The notes: generated by a model not told the origin, from the letters alone. 64,000 bases of DNA from Ferribacterium limneticum (GCF_020510565.1 NZ_CP075189.1:2526501-2590500), one strand, 5' to 3'; positions 34,214-43,245 are shown, counted from the stretch's first letter. A program made the numbers and translations.

Positions 34214-35545
34214 TTAGCGCGGCATTAACGCACTGAGCTGAGTAACGATTTCGGCAAACAGCGGGCGGGCCGAGACGTTTTCCTGCGCGCAATCGGCTTG
34301 CAGGCATTTCAATTTTTGAGCTTTTTTCCGGTTGACCGTGGAATCGGCACTCTGCCCGCAAAGTTCGAGCAATTCTTCGAGTAAACACGAAAACGCCCGC
34401 ACCTCGATACGCTGCAGGGCCTTGGCGACGAGCGGATCATCGGACGGCACGAAGGACGCGGCGCCGAAGTCACCGAGCAGCGCCTGTCCATCGGTACCAT
34501 GCAGGATGTTGTGGCCGTACAGATCGCCATGCGTGATGCCCTGGGCGTGCAGGTGTTCGGCCGCCGAGGCGATGCCGAGCGCGAGGCGAATGGCGTCGTC
34601 GAGGTCGAAACTGGACTCGGCCGGATAAACGTCGCGCGTGCAGGAATCGAGGCTGGGCGGCCCGGCCAGGTTGCGGAAGTTGCTGTCGATCAGCGCCATG
34701 ACCAGCCCGTGCGCCGCCTCCGGGTGCGCCGCCAGCTTGCCGAGGACCGGAATCAGATTGGGATGCGCACCGGCTGTCATGCAGGCGTTCATCTCGTTGA
34801 GCGGCAAACCATCGCTCGTCATCGCGCCCTTGAACAGCTTGAGCGCTACCGGCTGCGCGCCGCCGGCCGAGCGCCATTCGGCATGATGGATGACGCCGGA
34901 AGCGCCCTCGCCCAGTTGATGACTGACGTGGAGGTCATCCCAATGAATGGGTGAAACGCCGTTCTGAACCGGCACATCCTGGCAAAACGGATTGCCGGCG
35001 AAGGCCAGCCAGGAAAGTTTCGGCAGCGTCAGCAGCCAGTCGGGCAAAGCCGCAAGCTCGTTGGCCGCGATGCGCAGCAACTCCAGCCCAGTGCAATTGG
35101 CCATCTCGGCCGGCAGCGCACGCAACTGGTTGCCGGCCAGCATGAGCTTCTGCAAACGGGTGCAGCGGCCAATTTCGCGCGGCAGTTCGACCAACTCGTT
35201 GTCAGTCAGGATCAGCCAGCGCAGCCTGGCCGGCAGCGCCGCAGCCGGCACCAGCCGAATCCGGTTGGCCTTGAAACCGACCATGTCCAGCGCGGCACAC
35301 TGACCGAGCACCGCCGGCAATTCGGTGAACCGGTTGTCCGAACAAAACAGGATGCGCAGCTTGTACAGCCGTGGCAGATCGTCGGGCAGCGTGGCCAGCG
35401 CATTCCCAGACAAATCGAGAATCTCCAGCGTCTCGGCCAGACCAAAAATTTCGCGCGGAAACTCGCTCAGGCCACTGGCCAGTTTGAGGCGACGGCTCCC
35501 GGCCAGCTTGCCGGCGCGCAGGTCTTCAAGGGTGTTCAGTGGCAT
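34214..35545 (-). CDS. Leucine-rich-repeat and protein kinase fusion
   Basis: A 443-aa protein. Residues about 15-205 hold seven or eight leucine-rich repeats of about 23 residues (LEILDLSGNALATLPDDL, LRWLILTDNELVELPREI, LQKLMLAGNQLRALPAEM). Residues about 220-430 form a Hanks-type kinase: glycine loop LGEGASGVIHHAEW, VALKLFKG with the ATP-binding Lys, catalytic loop HGDLYGHNIL and DFGAASF for metal binding. HGD in place of HRD is a non-RD feature. The dispersed repeat is translated near the C-terminus as TVNRKKAQKLKC. Such LRR-kinases are sporadic in proteobacteria. Targets unknown. Confidence 0.85.
   Translation of the reverse strand: MPLNTLEDLRAGKLAGSRRLKLASGLSEFPREIFGLAETLEILDLSGNALATLPDDLPRLYKLRILFCSDNRFTELPAVLGQCAALDMVGFKANRIRLVPAAALPARLRWLILTDNELVELPREIGRCTRLQKLMLAGNQLRALPAEMANCTGLELLRIAANELAALPDWLLTLPKLSWLAFAGNPFCQDVPVQNGVSPIHWDDLHVSHQLGEGASGVIHHAEWRSAGGAQPVALKLFKGAMTSDGLPLNEMNACMTAGAHPNLIPVLGKLAAHPEAAHGLVMALIDSNFRNLAGPPSLDSCTRDVYPAESSFDLDDAIRLALGIASAAEHLHAQGITHGDLYGHNILHGTDGQALLGDFGAASFVPSDDPLVAKALQRIEVRAFSCLLEELLELCGQSADSTVNRKKAQKLKCLQADCAQENVSARPLFAEIVTQLSALMPR
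34305..34346 (+). repeat. Dispersed 40-bp repeat, copy 4 (in LRR-kinase gene)
   Basis: CATTTCAATTTTTGAG followed by CTTTTTTCCGGTTGACCGTG. It is antisense to the gene and read there as TVNRKKAQKLKC. Confidence 0.85.
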
Positions 35546-35606
35546 TCAGGGCATTCCGCCGGGCGGCCGTGATAAGGTGCGGCAGGATAACAAAAGATGG
35601 TGAAAA

Positions 35607-35981
35607 ATGACTTGGGAGAAGCCTGCCAGCCCGTCGATGACCGAACGCGGCATGCGCATCGCGCTGATTTTCGCGTTGGCCGCCGAGCGCCTGACGGCTT
35701 TTTACGAATACGGCCAGTGGCTGACCGAAGCCCAGGGCGCCAGCCTGGCCGCCGACTGGCTGTCGCGCTCGAAAAACAAGATGCCGCTCGCCGAACGCCG
35801 GCAACTCTCAGGCCTTAGCGACCAACTCGCCCGCCAGATTCAGGGCAGCCTGTCGCGCGAAGCCGGCATGTACACGGCCCATGAAATGATGGAATCGCTC
35901 GACCCCAACCATCACTCGGAAATCGCCGAGTCACTGATGGTCGAATGCGAACGCCTGCTTGACGAAAACCTCGCCGGTTAA
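35607..35981 (+). CDS. Hypothetical alpha-helical protein (124 aa)
   Basis: A soluble, helix-rich protein starting at ATG 35607 (an in-frame ATG at 35637 is an alternative). Segments such as MRIALIFALAAERLTAFYEY and YTAHEMMESLDPNHHSEIAES alternate hydrophobic and charged residues. No metal or nucleotide motif stands out apart from the HH in NPNHH-like context. It is divergent from the LRR-kinase gene and convergent with a DUF3597 gene. Family unrecognised. Confidence 0.55.
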   Translation: MTWEKPASPSMTERGMRIALIFALAAERLTAFYEYGQWLTEAQGASLAADWLSRSKNKMPLAERRQLSGLSDQLARQIQGSLSREAGMYTAHEMMESLDPNHHSEIAESLMVECERLLDENLAG

Positions 35982-35990
35982 ACCGCCAAA

Positions 35991-36016
35991 GAAAAAAGCT
36001 CGCCAGAAGCGAGCCT
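35991..36016 (-). terminator. Rho-independent terminator for the DUF3597 gene
   Basis: Stem GCTCGC / GCGAGC with loop CAGAA. The A-run on its left becomes a U-run on the minus-strand transcript ending at 36041. Confidence 0.65.
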
Positions 36017-36040
36017 TCGAACTGAACCCGGGCAGGAAAA

Positions 36041-36421
36041 TTACAGCAGTTCAGCCGGAATATTGCCGCCGTTTTCAGCCAGTTTCTGCAGCACGGTCTT
36101 GTGCAGCCACATGTTCATCTGCGCCGAATCGCCCATCTTGTCGGCCGGACAGCCGAGTTCGGCAGCCAGTTCCTTGCGCACACCGAGGCTGCTGTCCAGA
36201 CCGAGCAGCTTGAGCAGATCGACGATGGACACCTTCCAGTTGAGTTTTTCCGGATTGGCCTTGGCCAGCGCTTCCAGCTTGGCCACGACATCGACGGCAC
36301 TAATCGCCACCGGCGCGGCGGCTACGGGCGCCTCGACGGCGGCCGGAGCGGCCTCGGCGACCACTTCCGTCTTGTCATCGCCAAAACCCAGTTTGGCCAG
36401 AATGTTACTGAAAATTCCCAT
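36041..36421 (-). CDS. DUF3597 family protein
   Basis: A 126-aa protein from ATG 36421, chosen for the GGAGAAA site upstream and the family start MGIFSNILAKLGFG. An Ala/Pro/Val-rich linker (residues 22-42) precedes the conserved C-terminal domain (AKANPEKLNWKVSIVDLLKL, then LDSSLGVRKELAAELG and SAQMNMWLHKTVLQKLAENGG). The domain is a small helical fold of unknown function, often near LysM-like or stress genes. It has its own terminator. Confidence 0.82.
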   Translation of the reverse strand: MGIFSNILAKLGFGDDKTEVVAEAAPAAVEAPVAAAPVAISAVDVVAKLEALAKANPEKLNWKVSIVDLLKLLGLDSSLGVRKELAAELGCPADKMGDSAQMNMWLHKTVLQKLAENGGNIPAELL

Positions 36422-36576
36422 GCTATTTCTCCTGTGCGACCGATTGAACAAATGCTGCCCGTAAAAACCCGGGCACCAAGTTCATGTTAGATGCATTCGA
36501 CGACAGGTTGGGTGAATTTATATGAAGGGATTTTTACAAATCCCAACCTTTCGGCAATGAGCCTCCGTGGCCAGGC

Positions 36577-36622
36577 AAAATTTCATTTTTTGCCGTTATT
36601 TCCGGTTGACCGTGGGAGTCAC
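36577..36622 (+). repeat. Dispersed 40-bp repeat, copy 5 (intergenic)
   Basis: CAAAATTTCATTTTTTGCCG, then TTATTTCCGGTTGACCGTGG and GAGTCACGG, in the gap between the DUF3597 gene and the 3' end of the isochorismatase gene. Confidence 0.85.
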
Positions 36623-36645
36623 GGCTAACCGACTTCAACCTGCCG

Positions 36646-37269
36646 TCAAACCACTTTCATCGCCGCCAGCGTCGCCACATCGACGATTTCGGCAATCCTG
36701 TCTCCCAGCCCGGCGAGCACGGCAGCGTGTACCGTCGCCGCCGGAATCGTCCGGCCATCCGGCCCCGGCAGATCGCGCGTGGCGCTGGCATCGGCCACGA
36801 TGCCGACCCGGTAGCCGCGGTGGAAGGCTTCGCGGGCGGTTGAGTCGACGCAATTGTGGGTCATGTAGCCGGCGATGATCAGCGTTTCGACCCCGCGTGC
36901 CTGCAGTTCATCGAGCAGGCCGGTGCCGGTGAAGGCCGAGGGCAGGTTTTTGTGGATGACGACTTCGCCCTCGCCCGGAGCCAGGCCGGCGATGGGCGCG
37001 GCGCCTTCGGAATCCGGGGCGAAGATCAGCGCGGTGGCCGGCGCGCGATGCAGAACGTGGATGACAGCAATGCCAGCCTGGTCGGCCCAGGCGCGCAGCT
37101 GGCGGGCGGCGTTGCTGGCGGCCGGCTCGTTAGGCAGCGCCAGCGGGCCGCTGCGGTATTCGTTCTGGTAGTCGATGAAGACGACGGCGGTTTTGGCGGC
37201 ATCCAGGGTGGCGCCGGCGTGCAGGCTGGCCGGGACGCCGACGATCTGGCGCAGGGTGCGGGCGGTCAT
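36646..37269 (-). CDS. Isochorismatase-family cysteine hydrolase
   Basis: A 207-aa hydrolase. The catalytic triad is visible as Asp33 in VVFIDYQNEY, Lys107 in VIHKNLPSAF and Cys140 in GYMTHNCVDSTAREAF, with the usual GTGLLDELQARGVETLIIAG. Such enzymes cleave amides or isochorismate-like substrates (nicotinamidase, N-carbamoylsarcosine amidase relatives). The exact substrate is unknown. The start overlaps the stop of the tautomerase gene (four bases), so the two form an operon divergent from a LysR regulator. Confidence 0.9.
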   Translation of the reverse strand: MTARTLRQIVGVPASLHAGATLDAAKTAVVFIDYQNEYRSGPLALPNEPAASNAARQLRAWADQAGIAVIHVLHRAPATALIFAPDSEGAAPIAGLAPGEGEVVIHKNLPSAFTGTGLLDELQARGVETLIIAGYMTHNCVDSTAREAFHRGYRVGIVADASATRDLPGPDGRTIPAATVHAAVLAGLGDRIAEIVDVATLAAMKVV

Positions 37270-37667
37270 GCTGCTTCTCCAATCAGCTTCCCGGCTTTGC
37301 GCGCCGCCTGCGTTTGCCCATCGTAACCCCAGCTTTCGGCCGGCAGTTCGTGCAGCGCGACGTAGATCGGCGCGGCGGTTTGGCCGATTGCTACGGTCAA
37401 CAGGGATTTTGCGGCAAAAATGAAATCAGCCTTTTCGGCCGCGCTGTTGGTGCCGGCGGTAATCATCGCCTGCAGGCTGGCTGCAGCGGCGACGGCCTGT
37501 CCGTTGGCCGAGAAGGCGCCGGCCGGCAACTGCGTGAAGCTGACCACGGTGAGCGCCGCTTCCTTGCGCAGGATGCTCTGCATGAGGCGTGTCGTTTCCT
37601 GCTGCAAGTGCTGAATGGTGCTCGGCGCGAGGCTGGCGCCGGCCAGGGTGATGTTGATCAGGGGCAT
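37266..37667 (-). CDS. Tautomerase-family protein
   Basis: A 133-aa protein. ATG 37667 is chosen so that the processed protein starts with the catalytic Pro (MPLINITLAG), as in 4-oxalocrotonate tautomerase and MIF relatives. The rest shows QHLQQETTRLMQSIL, SFTQLPAGAFSANG and YVALHELPAESWGYDGQTQ, the last being the substrate-side loop of this family. The dispersed repeat at 37390-37428 is translated as DFIFAAKSLLTVA. It is first gene of the operon with isochorismatase. Confidence 0.83.
   Translation of the reverse strand: MPLINITLAGASLAPSTIQHLQQETTRLMQSILRKEAALTVVSFTQLPAGAFSANGQAVAAAASLQAMITAGTNSAAEKADFIFAAKSLLTVAIGQTAAPIYVALHELPAESWGYDGQTQAARKAGKLIGEAA
37390..37428 (-). repeat. Dispersed 40-bp repeat, copy 6 (in tautomerase gene)
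   Basis: GCTACGGTCAACAGG, then GATTTTGCGGCAAAAATGAAA. The second base of the CC pair and part of the A-run are altered. It lies in the same sense as the gene on the minus strand and is read as SLLTVAI. Confidence 0.65.
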
Positions 37668-37754
37668 GGTTTTCTCCGGTTGAAGTGACGCCTGCATCAT
37701 TTCACCAGGCGTTATTCGCTACAATCAGCTAAATAAATAACGGTTTGTTTCTAT

Positions 37755-38672
37755 ATGGACACAATCAACCCACTCGATCATTTGTCCGACCTTGCCGTTT
37801 TCGTCCGGGTCGTCGATACGCAAGGCTTTTCAGCGGCGGCGCGGGCCATGGGCCTGACCAAATCGGCCGTCAGCAAGCGTATCAACCGGCTCGAAAAGCA
37901 GCTCGGCCTGCGCCTGCTGCAGCGCACGACACGCGCCATGTCGCTGACCGAACCCGGCCGCGTGCTTTATGAACGCGCCGCACAGGGCGTCGCGCTGCTC
38001 GACGAAAGCGCCCGCCTGGCCGCCGGTCTGGTCGAGGCGCCGCGCGGCACCTTGCGCGTCACCGCCTCGGTCACTTTCGGCAAGCTTTGCCTGGCGCCGC
38101 TGATCCCCGAATTCCTCGCCCGCTACCCGGAAATCGAGCTGCAACTGACCCTGCTCGACCGCTTCGTTGATCTCGTCGAGGAAGGCTACGACGTCGCCCT
38201 GCGCCTGACCCGCACGCCGCCCGACCAAGTGGTGGCCAAGGCGCTGATGCCCGTACGCTACCGGCTATGTTCCACGGTCAACGCGATAAAAGGCCAAAAA
38301 ATCGAAACGCCGGCCGACCTCGCCGGCCACAACTGCCTGCATTACGGCCTGCGCGAACTGGGCAGCGAATGGCGTTTCCAGCGCGCTGGCGAAGAGGCGC
38401 GGGTGCGCGTAACGAGCAACGTCGTGGTCAATAACAGCGAAGTCGTGCGCGACCTGCTGCTCGCCGACATGGGCATCGGGCTGGTCTGGAACTACGCCGT
38501 CGATCGCGAAATCGCCGATGGCCGGCTGATTCCGCTGCTTCCCGAATGGACGCCGGTCAGCCCCTTCGGCCAGACGGCCTGGGCGATCTGGCTGCCGCAA
38601 ACCCACCTGCCGCCGAAGATTCGCGTCTTTGTCGATTTCCTTGCCGAGCGTTTGGGCGAAACGCCGGCCTAA
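37755..38672 (+). CDS. LysR-family transcriptional regulator
   Basis: A 305-aa regulator. The N-terminal winged helix is LSDLAVFVRVVDTQGFSAAA, RAMGLTKSAVSKRINRLEKQ and LGLRLLQRTTRAMSLTEPG. The substrate-binding domain has GTLRVTASVTFGKLCLAPLI, typical of the CrgA-like subgroup. It is divergent from the tautomerase/isochorismatase operon, which it probably regulates (inference from position). A dispersed repeat copy (38271-38308) is translated as STVNAIKGQKIET in the effector domain. ATG 37755 is preceded by an A/T-rich stretch holding overlapping promoters for both directions. Confidence 0.92.
   Translation: MDTINPLDHLSDLAVFVRVVDTQGFSAAARAMGLTKSAVSKRINRLEKQLGLRLLQRTTRAMSLTEPGRVLYERAAQGVALLDESARLAAGLVEAPRGTLRVTASVTFGKLCLAPLIPEFLARYPEIELQLTLLDRFVDLVEEGYDVALRLTRTPPDQVVAKALMPVRYRLCSTVNAIKGQKIETPADLAGHNCLHYGLRELGSEWRFQRAGEEARVRVTSNVVVNNSEVVRDLLLADMGIGLVWNYAVDREIADGRLIPLLPEWTPVSPFGQTAWAIWLPQTHLPPKIRVFVDFLAERLGETPA
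38271..38308 (-). repeat. Dispersed 40-bp repeat, copy 7 (in LysR gene)
   Basis: TCCACGGTCAACGCG, then ATAAAAGGCCAAAAAATCGA. The CCGG is mutated but arm and core align. It is read as TVNAIKGQKIE, the same frame as copies 4 and 11. Confidence 0.55.
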
Positions 38673-38701
38673 GCACCCCACTTCGCGCCCCGTGCAGCGA
38701 A

Positions 38702-38741
38702 TGCCACGGTCAACCGGAAATTTCGGCAAAAATTGAAATTT
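38702..38741 (-). repeat. Dispersed 40-bp repeat, copy 8 (intergenic)
   Basis: TGCCACGGTCAACCGG, then AAATTTCGGCAAAAATTGAA. It lies 30 bp after the LysR stop and just before the terminator. Confidence 0.85.
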
Positions 38742-38750
38742 GCGCGCATG

Positions 38751-38780
38751 AAAAAGGCGCCTGCTTAGCGGCGCTTTTTT
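38751..38780. terminator. Terminator between LysR and CsgG-like genes
   Basis: AAAAAGGCGCC and GGCGCTTTTTT around a short TGCTTAGC loop, with one bulged G. A's on the left and T's on the right allow use from both sides. Confidence 0.65.
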
Positions 38781-38810
38781 CCATTGCGCTTCGTCGCGCT
38801 GAAACCCGGA

Positions 38811-39629
38811 TTAATTCACCTTCAGCGTACCGCCCCGACCCAGGCCGCCCTTGACGTCCTGCGCCTTGTAGTTGCGCAGCGAGATAACCATGCTGTTGTA
38901 GGCATCGACGAAGGCGGCGACGGTCGCTTTGCCTTCCGGCGTCTGCGAGAAACCGCCCAGGCCGCCGGCCGCACCGCCGCCGAAGGCGCCGAGCACGGCA
39001 CCGAAGTTGGTGGCCGTCGAATTGCCTTCAGAAATGGCAATCTGCACCGAAGAGCGAATGTCGAACAGCGACAGGGTGACGACCGAAACCCTGCTTTCCA
39101 TGCCAGCACCGATCACCTGGCCGCCACGACCGCCGAGCAGCGCACCGCCAACGGCACCAGCCAGACGGCCGGTCGGCGACTGATCGACGACGATTGACGG
39201 CTCCATGAAGTAATCGGCCGCGACACGCTGGCCCTTCTGCTGCTTCGACCCGGCCCGGTATTCACCGGAGTTGCGCTGCTTGTCCGTAATCGCCGACATC
39301 TTGTTGTCCAGGCGCTCATTGCCGATGGAGGTGATGATGAAGCAGTTGGACTGCTGCACGGCCAGACGGATCAGCGGCTCGATGGTGGTGACCTTGGTCG
39401 CCCGGCCGAAGGCGCCGTACCAGTCCTTGTTGCGACCGTCATCGACGGCCAGCGTGCCGAGCGGCGCCGGGCAACGTTCCAGGCTCGGATTGGCGCCGAC
39501 GCTGGTGCCGCCCGCCGCCGCACCGGTCGCCGCCGTTGGCGCATTGCCGGTCTGAACCATGCCACCGCAACCAGCGAGCATCAAGGCTGCCGCAGCACTG
39601 ACAAAAAGAGGGGAATTCTTGGCGTTCAT
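38811..39629 (-). CDS. CsgG-like outer-membrane lipoprotein
   Basis: A 272-aa protein. The N-terminus has a lipobox (SAAAALMLAGC). The mature part has WYGAFGRATKVTTIEPLIRL and SNCFIITSIGNERLDNKMSA, then DYFMEPSIVVDQS and VVTLSLFDIRSSVQIAISEG. These resemble CsgG/HfaB-type proteins that assemble oligomeric export channels, with a Gly-rich hydrophobic stretch (GAVGGALLGGRGGQVIGAG) between them. ATG 39629 is preferred over an in-frame TTG three codons upstream. It follows a Sel1-repeat gene by about 35 bp, suggesting an envelope operon. The cargo is unknown. Confidence 0.72.
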   Translation of the reverse strand: MNAKNSPLFVSAAAALMLAGCGGMVQTGNAPTAATGAAAGGTSVGANPSLERCPAPLGTLAVDDGRNKDWYGAFGRATKVTTIEPLIRLAVQQSNCFIITSIGNERLDNKMSAITDKQRNSGEYRAGSKQQKGQRVAADYFMEPSIVVDQSPTGRLAGAVGGALLGGRGGQVIGAGMESRVSVVTLSLFDIRSSVQIAISEGNSTATNFGAVLGAFGGGAAGGLGGFSQTPEGKATVAAFVDAYNSMVISLRNYKAQDVKGGLGRGGTLKVN

Positions 39630-39663
39630 GATTTTCAACTTTCTGTTGGGTCATTAAATCGGT

Positions 39664-40251
39664 TCAATAATCGTCACGGTAGTACCAGCCGCTGTTGTTC
39701 CAGTACCAACGGTAGGTGTAGCGGCTTTGCCAGTACTCGCGCAAATACACACGCTGCGTATCCACCCAGCGGCGATAGGCAACTTCGTTCTTTTTGGCTG
39801 TGCTGGCCTGAGCAAGCAGCTTTTTGGCCTCCTTGTCGCCCCGTCCGGCGGCGATCGACAACCATTTTTCGGCCTCGGCCGGATCGGAACCCATTTCCTC
39901 CAGCCCCATCAGATAGAGCTTGCCGACTGCCGTCTGCGCCTTGAGATCGCCCCGCTCAGCCGCATCGCGCATCGATTGCAGCGCCTGGTAGCTGTCCTGG
40001 CGCACGCCATCGCCGCGGAAATAACGCAAGCCCAGATCATAGGCAGCGCGTGGATCCTTTTCGGCTTTCGCCTTCAGCGCAGCCAGGCGACGCTCGGCCT
40101 CGGGATCTCCGCCGGCATTGGGGTCGAAAGTGGTGGTACTGCGCGGACGATCAGAACAGCCGGTATCGTCGCAAATACGGATGGTGCGTTCCGGCTCTGC
40201 TTGCGCAAATACGGACGCACAAAGGAAGGAAAAAAGGAGAATCAGCCGCAT
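39664..40251 (-). CDS. Secreted Sel1-repeat protein
   Basis: A 195-aa protein with a signal peptide (RLILLFSFLCASVFAQA). An N-terminal Cys pair follows (CDDTGCSDRPRS), then two or three Sel1-like repeats (AAYDLGLRYFRGDGVRQDSY, AQTAVGKLYLMGLEE). The C-terminus is striking for aromatics (YLREYWQSRYTYRWYWNNSG, then WYYRDDY). It is probably co-transcribed with the CsgG-like gene downstream. It may act as a periplasmic adaptor, which is inference from repeats and location. Confidence 0.75.
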   Translation of the reverse strand: MRLILLFSFLCASVFAQAEPERTIRICDDTGCSDRPRSTTTFDPNAGGDPEAERRLAALKAKAEKDPRAAYDLGLRYFRGDGVRQDSYQALQSMRDAAERGDLKAQTAVGKLYLMGLEEMGSDPAEAEKWLSIAAGRGDKEAKKLLAQASTAKKNEVAYRRWVDTQRVYLREYWQSRYTYRWYWNNSGWYYRDDY

Positions 40252-40529
40252 GGGACAACTCCAAAAACGGCAGGGCGCCGCCCAAACCGTAAAAAATAAA
40301 CGTGATACGTTGTTTTTATCTTCAGTTACTTAGACAAAAGTCATATTCACATCGATTATCCCCAATAGATACGAACAGGGCAAGCGACACAACGACCATG
40401 CCGGGTCGCCGATCCTCATCTGTCACGGCTCAACGGAGTACAGACCGCATGACCGATACAGCATCTGCCGCTCTTTCGGTTACCATCCGCACGCACCTTG
40501 TTTAGACCGCGCCGTAAAGACAGAATTCC

Positions 40530-42950
40530 ATGACCGACCAGTTGAAACTTTTCGACCCGAACGCCCCACTTCCTGCCGCCGAGACAGAACTCGCAGCGAG
40601 TCCGGAACCACTTCCGGCTGCCGAAAACGCAGCGGAAACCGCCCTGCCAGTCATGAACGAATCCCCTGCCGGCGAAGCGGGCGACATCGACCCACCTGAT
40701 TTGCCCCCATCCGCCAGCGGCCCGGCCGGCGACATTCCCTCGCCAGCCGACTACGCCGCCCGCCGCTATCTTGAATACGCCATGAGCGTCGTCACCGGCC
40801 GCGCCCTGCCCTCGGCCGCCGACGGCCAGAAGCCGGTGCAGCGCCGCATTCTCTACGCCATGCACCGGATGGGCCTGTACAAGAGCCCGCGCCACGTCAA
40901 ATCGGCGCGCGTCGTCGGTGACGTCATCGGCAAATACCACCCGCACGGCGATTCGTCGGTCTATGACGCGATGGTCCGCATGGCGCAGGACTGGAGCCTG
41001 CGTTACCCGATTGTCGATGGTCAGGGCAACTTCGGCTCGCGCGACGGCGACAACGCCGCCGCCATGCGCTACACCGAAGCCCGACTGACGCCGATTGCCG
41101 AACTGTTGCTGGCCGAACTCGATGAAGGCACGGTCGACTGGAAGCCCAACTACGACGGCGCCAATGATGAACCAGCCCTGCTCCCGGCCCGCCTGCCCTT
41201 CTGCCTGCTCAACGGTGCTTCCGGCATTGCCGTCGGCATGGCCACCGAAATTCCCGCCCATAACCTGCGCGAAGTGGCGAATGCTGCGGTCAACCTGATA
41301 AAAGACCCGAATTTCACAGAAGAACAGGTGCTGGCGCTGATCCCCGGCCCGGATTACCCGGGTGGCGCTCAGATCATCTCGACAGCCGAAGAAATCGCCG
41401 CCACCTACCGCAGCGGCCGCGGCAGCCTGCGCGTGCGCGCCAAATGGAAAATCGAAAACCTCGCCCGCGGCCAGTGGAAACTGGTTATCACCGAATTGCC
41501 GCCGGGCGTGTCGACGGCCACCGTGCTGTCGGAAATCGAAGCCTGCTCGAACCCCGTCGCCAAGGAAAAAGCCGGCAAGAAGGTGTTCACGCCGGAACAG
41601 CTCAACCTGAAAGCCGCCTTCCTGTCGTCGATTTCGGAAAGCGGCGTGCGTGACGAATCGGGCAAGGAACACGCCGTTCGCCTGGTCATCGAACCGGCTT
41701 CGTCGCGCCAGGGCCAGGACGACCTCGTGCGCATGCTGCTCGCCCACACCAGCCTCGAAACCAACGCCTCGATCAACCTGACCGTCCTCGGCGTCAATGG
41801 CACGCCGCGCCAGGCATCGCTGTACAGCATGATCGCCGAATGGTGCCGCTTCCGGCTGGCTACCGTCGAGCGCCGCACGCGCCACCGCCTGACCGCCGCC
41901 GAAAAGCGGATCCACATCCTGGAAGGCCGCTTGGCGGTGCGGCTCGACATCGACAAGGTGATCAAGGTCATCCGCGAATCGGACGACCCGAAGGTCGATC
42001 TGATGGCGCACTTCAAGCTGTCCGAAATCCAGGCCGAAGACATCCTCGAAATCCGCCTGCGCCAGTTGGCGCGGCTGGAAGGGATCAAGATCGGCGAAGA
42101 GCTGGCCAAGCTGCGCGAAGAAGCGGCCGGCCTCAACAAGCTGCTCGATTCCGAAGAAGCCCTGCGCGCTTGCGTTGCGGCTGAAATCGAAGGCGACGCC
42201 AAGAAATATGGTGACGACCGCCGCACCTTCATCGAAGCCGCCGACAAGGTCACCATGTCGGATGCCAAGACCGTCTCCATCGTAGACGAGCCGACCACGC
42301 TGATCGTTTCGAAACACGGCTGGCTGCGCTCGCGCCAGGGCCACAACATCGATCCGACCCAACTCTCTTTCCGCTCCGGCGACGAACTGCTGGCCTGTTT
42401 ACCCTGCCGGACGGTCGATAACCTGATCCTGCTCGACACCAAGGGCCGCGCCTATTCGATCCCCGCCTCGGACATTCCCGGCGGCAAGGGCGATGGCGTT
42501 CCGGCCACCTCGCTGGCCGATTTCCAGGATGGCGGCAAACCCTGCCTGGCCATGGCGATCAAGAACGAAGCGCTGTATCTGGTTGCAGCCAGCGGCGGCT
42601 ACGGCTTCCGCTGCCAGGGTGCCGATCTCCTGTCACGCGGCAAGGCTGGCAAGGCCTTCATGACGCTGTCCGAAGGCGAAATGCCTGTCGTTTTCGCCCC
42701 GGCGCCGCAAGGCGAAATTGCCTGTGTGACCAAAGATGGCCGCGCGCTGGTCTTCAATATCGACGAAGTTCGCCAGCTGCCGAAAGGCCGCGGTCTCAAG
42801 CTGATCGATGCCGACCCCGGCAAGACGGCGCTGGAAGAAATCATTCCGGTCGTCGATGGAATTGCCGGCAAGCTCAAGGGCGAACGCCTGGAATTCTGTC
42901 GCGGCAACCGTGGCGGCAAGGGCAAGCCGATGAAAGCGCCGCGCAAATAA
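40530..42950 (+). CDS. parC: DNA topoisomerase IV subunit A
   Basis: An 806-aa breakage-rejoining subunit. A Pro/Ala-rich N-terminal extension (about residues 1-68) precedes the conserved start [20 protein letters not shown]. The drug-resistance region is [20 protein letters not shown] with the catalytic Tyr in [18 protein letters not shown]. The CAP coiled coil is followed by a degenerate C-terminal pinwheel ([38 protein letters not shown]). The long extension is unusual compared with E. coli ParC. It stands alone, 24 kb from parE. Confidence 0.95.
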   Translation: MTDQLKLFDPNAPLPAAETELAASPEPLPAAENAAETALPVMNESPAGEAGDIDPPDLPPSASGPAGDIPSPADYAARRYLEYAMSVVTGRALPSAADGQKPVQRRILYAMHRMGLYKSPRHVKSARVVGDVIGKYHPHGDSSVYDAMVRMAQDWSLRYPIVDGQGNFGSRDGDNAAAMRYTEARLTPIAELLLAELDEGTVDWKPNYDGANDEPALLPARLPFCLLNGASGIAVGMATEIPAHNLREVANAAVNLIKDPNFTEEQVLALIPGPDYPGGAQIISTAEEIAATYRSGRGSLRVRAKWKIENLARGQWKLVITELPPGVSTATVLSEIEACSNPVAKEKAGKKVFTPEQLNLKAAFLSSISESGVRDESGKEHAVRLVIEPASSRQGQDDLVRMLLAHTSLETNASINLTVLGVNGTPRQASLYSMIAEWCRFRLATVERRTRHRLTAAEKRIHILEGRLAVRLDIDKVIKVIRESDDPKVDLMAHFKLSEIQAEDILEIRLRQLARLEGIKIGEELAKLREEAAGLNKLLDSEEALRACVAAEIEGDAKKYGDDRRTFIEAADKVTMSDAKTVSIVDEPTTLIVSKHGWLRSRQGHNIDPTQLSFRSGDELLACLPCRTVDNLILLDTKGRAYSIPASDIPGGKGDGVPATSLADFQDGGKPCLAMAIKNEALYLVAASGGYGFRCQGADLLSRGKAGKAFMTLSEGEMPVVFAPAPQGEIACVTKDGRALVFNIDEVRQLPKGRGLKLIDADPGKTALEEIIPVVDGIAGKLKGERLEFCRGNRGGKGKPMKAPRK

Positions 42951-42957
42951 GAAAAAA

Positions 42958-42994
42958 CCGGGCGGACTCGATATTGAGCCGGCCCGGTCGTCTT
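42958..42994 (+). terminator. Probable terminator after parC
   Basis: CCGGGC / GCCCGG outer stem with an imperfect GGACTC / GAGCC inner stem, followed by TCGTCTTTTC. It begins seven bases after the parC stop. Confidence 0.55.
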
Positions 42995-43008
42995 TTCAGC
43001 AAGCCCGA

Positions 43009-43188
43009 TCAGGCGGCTGTATCGCCCGCATGCAGGGCTTCAACCTCTTCATGCTCCCATTCCTTGATCGTGTCCGAAACAAGGCGGGCCTTTTCATGGG
43101 CGTCCGGCTGATGGTGGTGCGCCTCCTCGAAAACCTCAAGGGCCTCGTGGATGGCTTCCGCCTTCGTGTGGGCGTGGGTATGTGGCAT
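43009..43188 (-). CDS. Small His/Glu-rich hypothetical protein
   Basis: A 59-aa protein from ATG 43188 with AAGGA upstream. The sequence begins MPHTHAHTKAEAIHEALEVF and continues EEAHHHQPDAHEKARLVSDT. It is rich in His and Glu and largely helical, which may allow metal binding. Unknown family. It lies between parC and phasin and is bounded by terminators on both sides, so it is an independent unit. Confidence 0.6.
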   Translation of the reverse strand: MPHTHAHTKAEAIHEALEVFEEAHHHQPDAHEKARLVSDTIKEWEHEEVEALHAGDTAA

Positions 43189-43215
43189 GGCGAATCCTTC
43201 CAATGTCGAAAAGAA

Positions 43216-43244
43216 AAAAGCCCTTGATGACCAAGGGCTTTTTT
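43216..43244. terminator. Strong bidirectional terminator
   Basis: AAGCCCTTG / CAAGGGCTT stem with loop ATGAC, A-run left and T-run right. It lies upstream of the small His-rich gene and beyond the phasin 3' end. Confidence 0.75.
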
Positions 43245-43245
43245 G

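Noticed and set aside
41285..41315. GCGGTCAACCTGATAAAAGA in parC
   Set aside because: Weak resemblance to the repeat within a conserved ParC segment ([11 protein letters not shown]), best explained by coding constraint.
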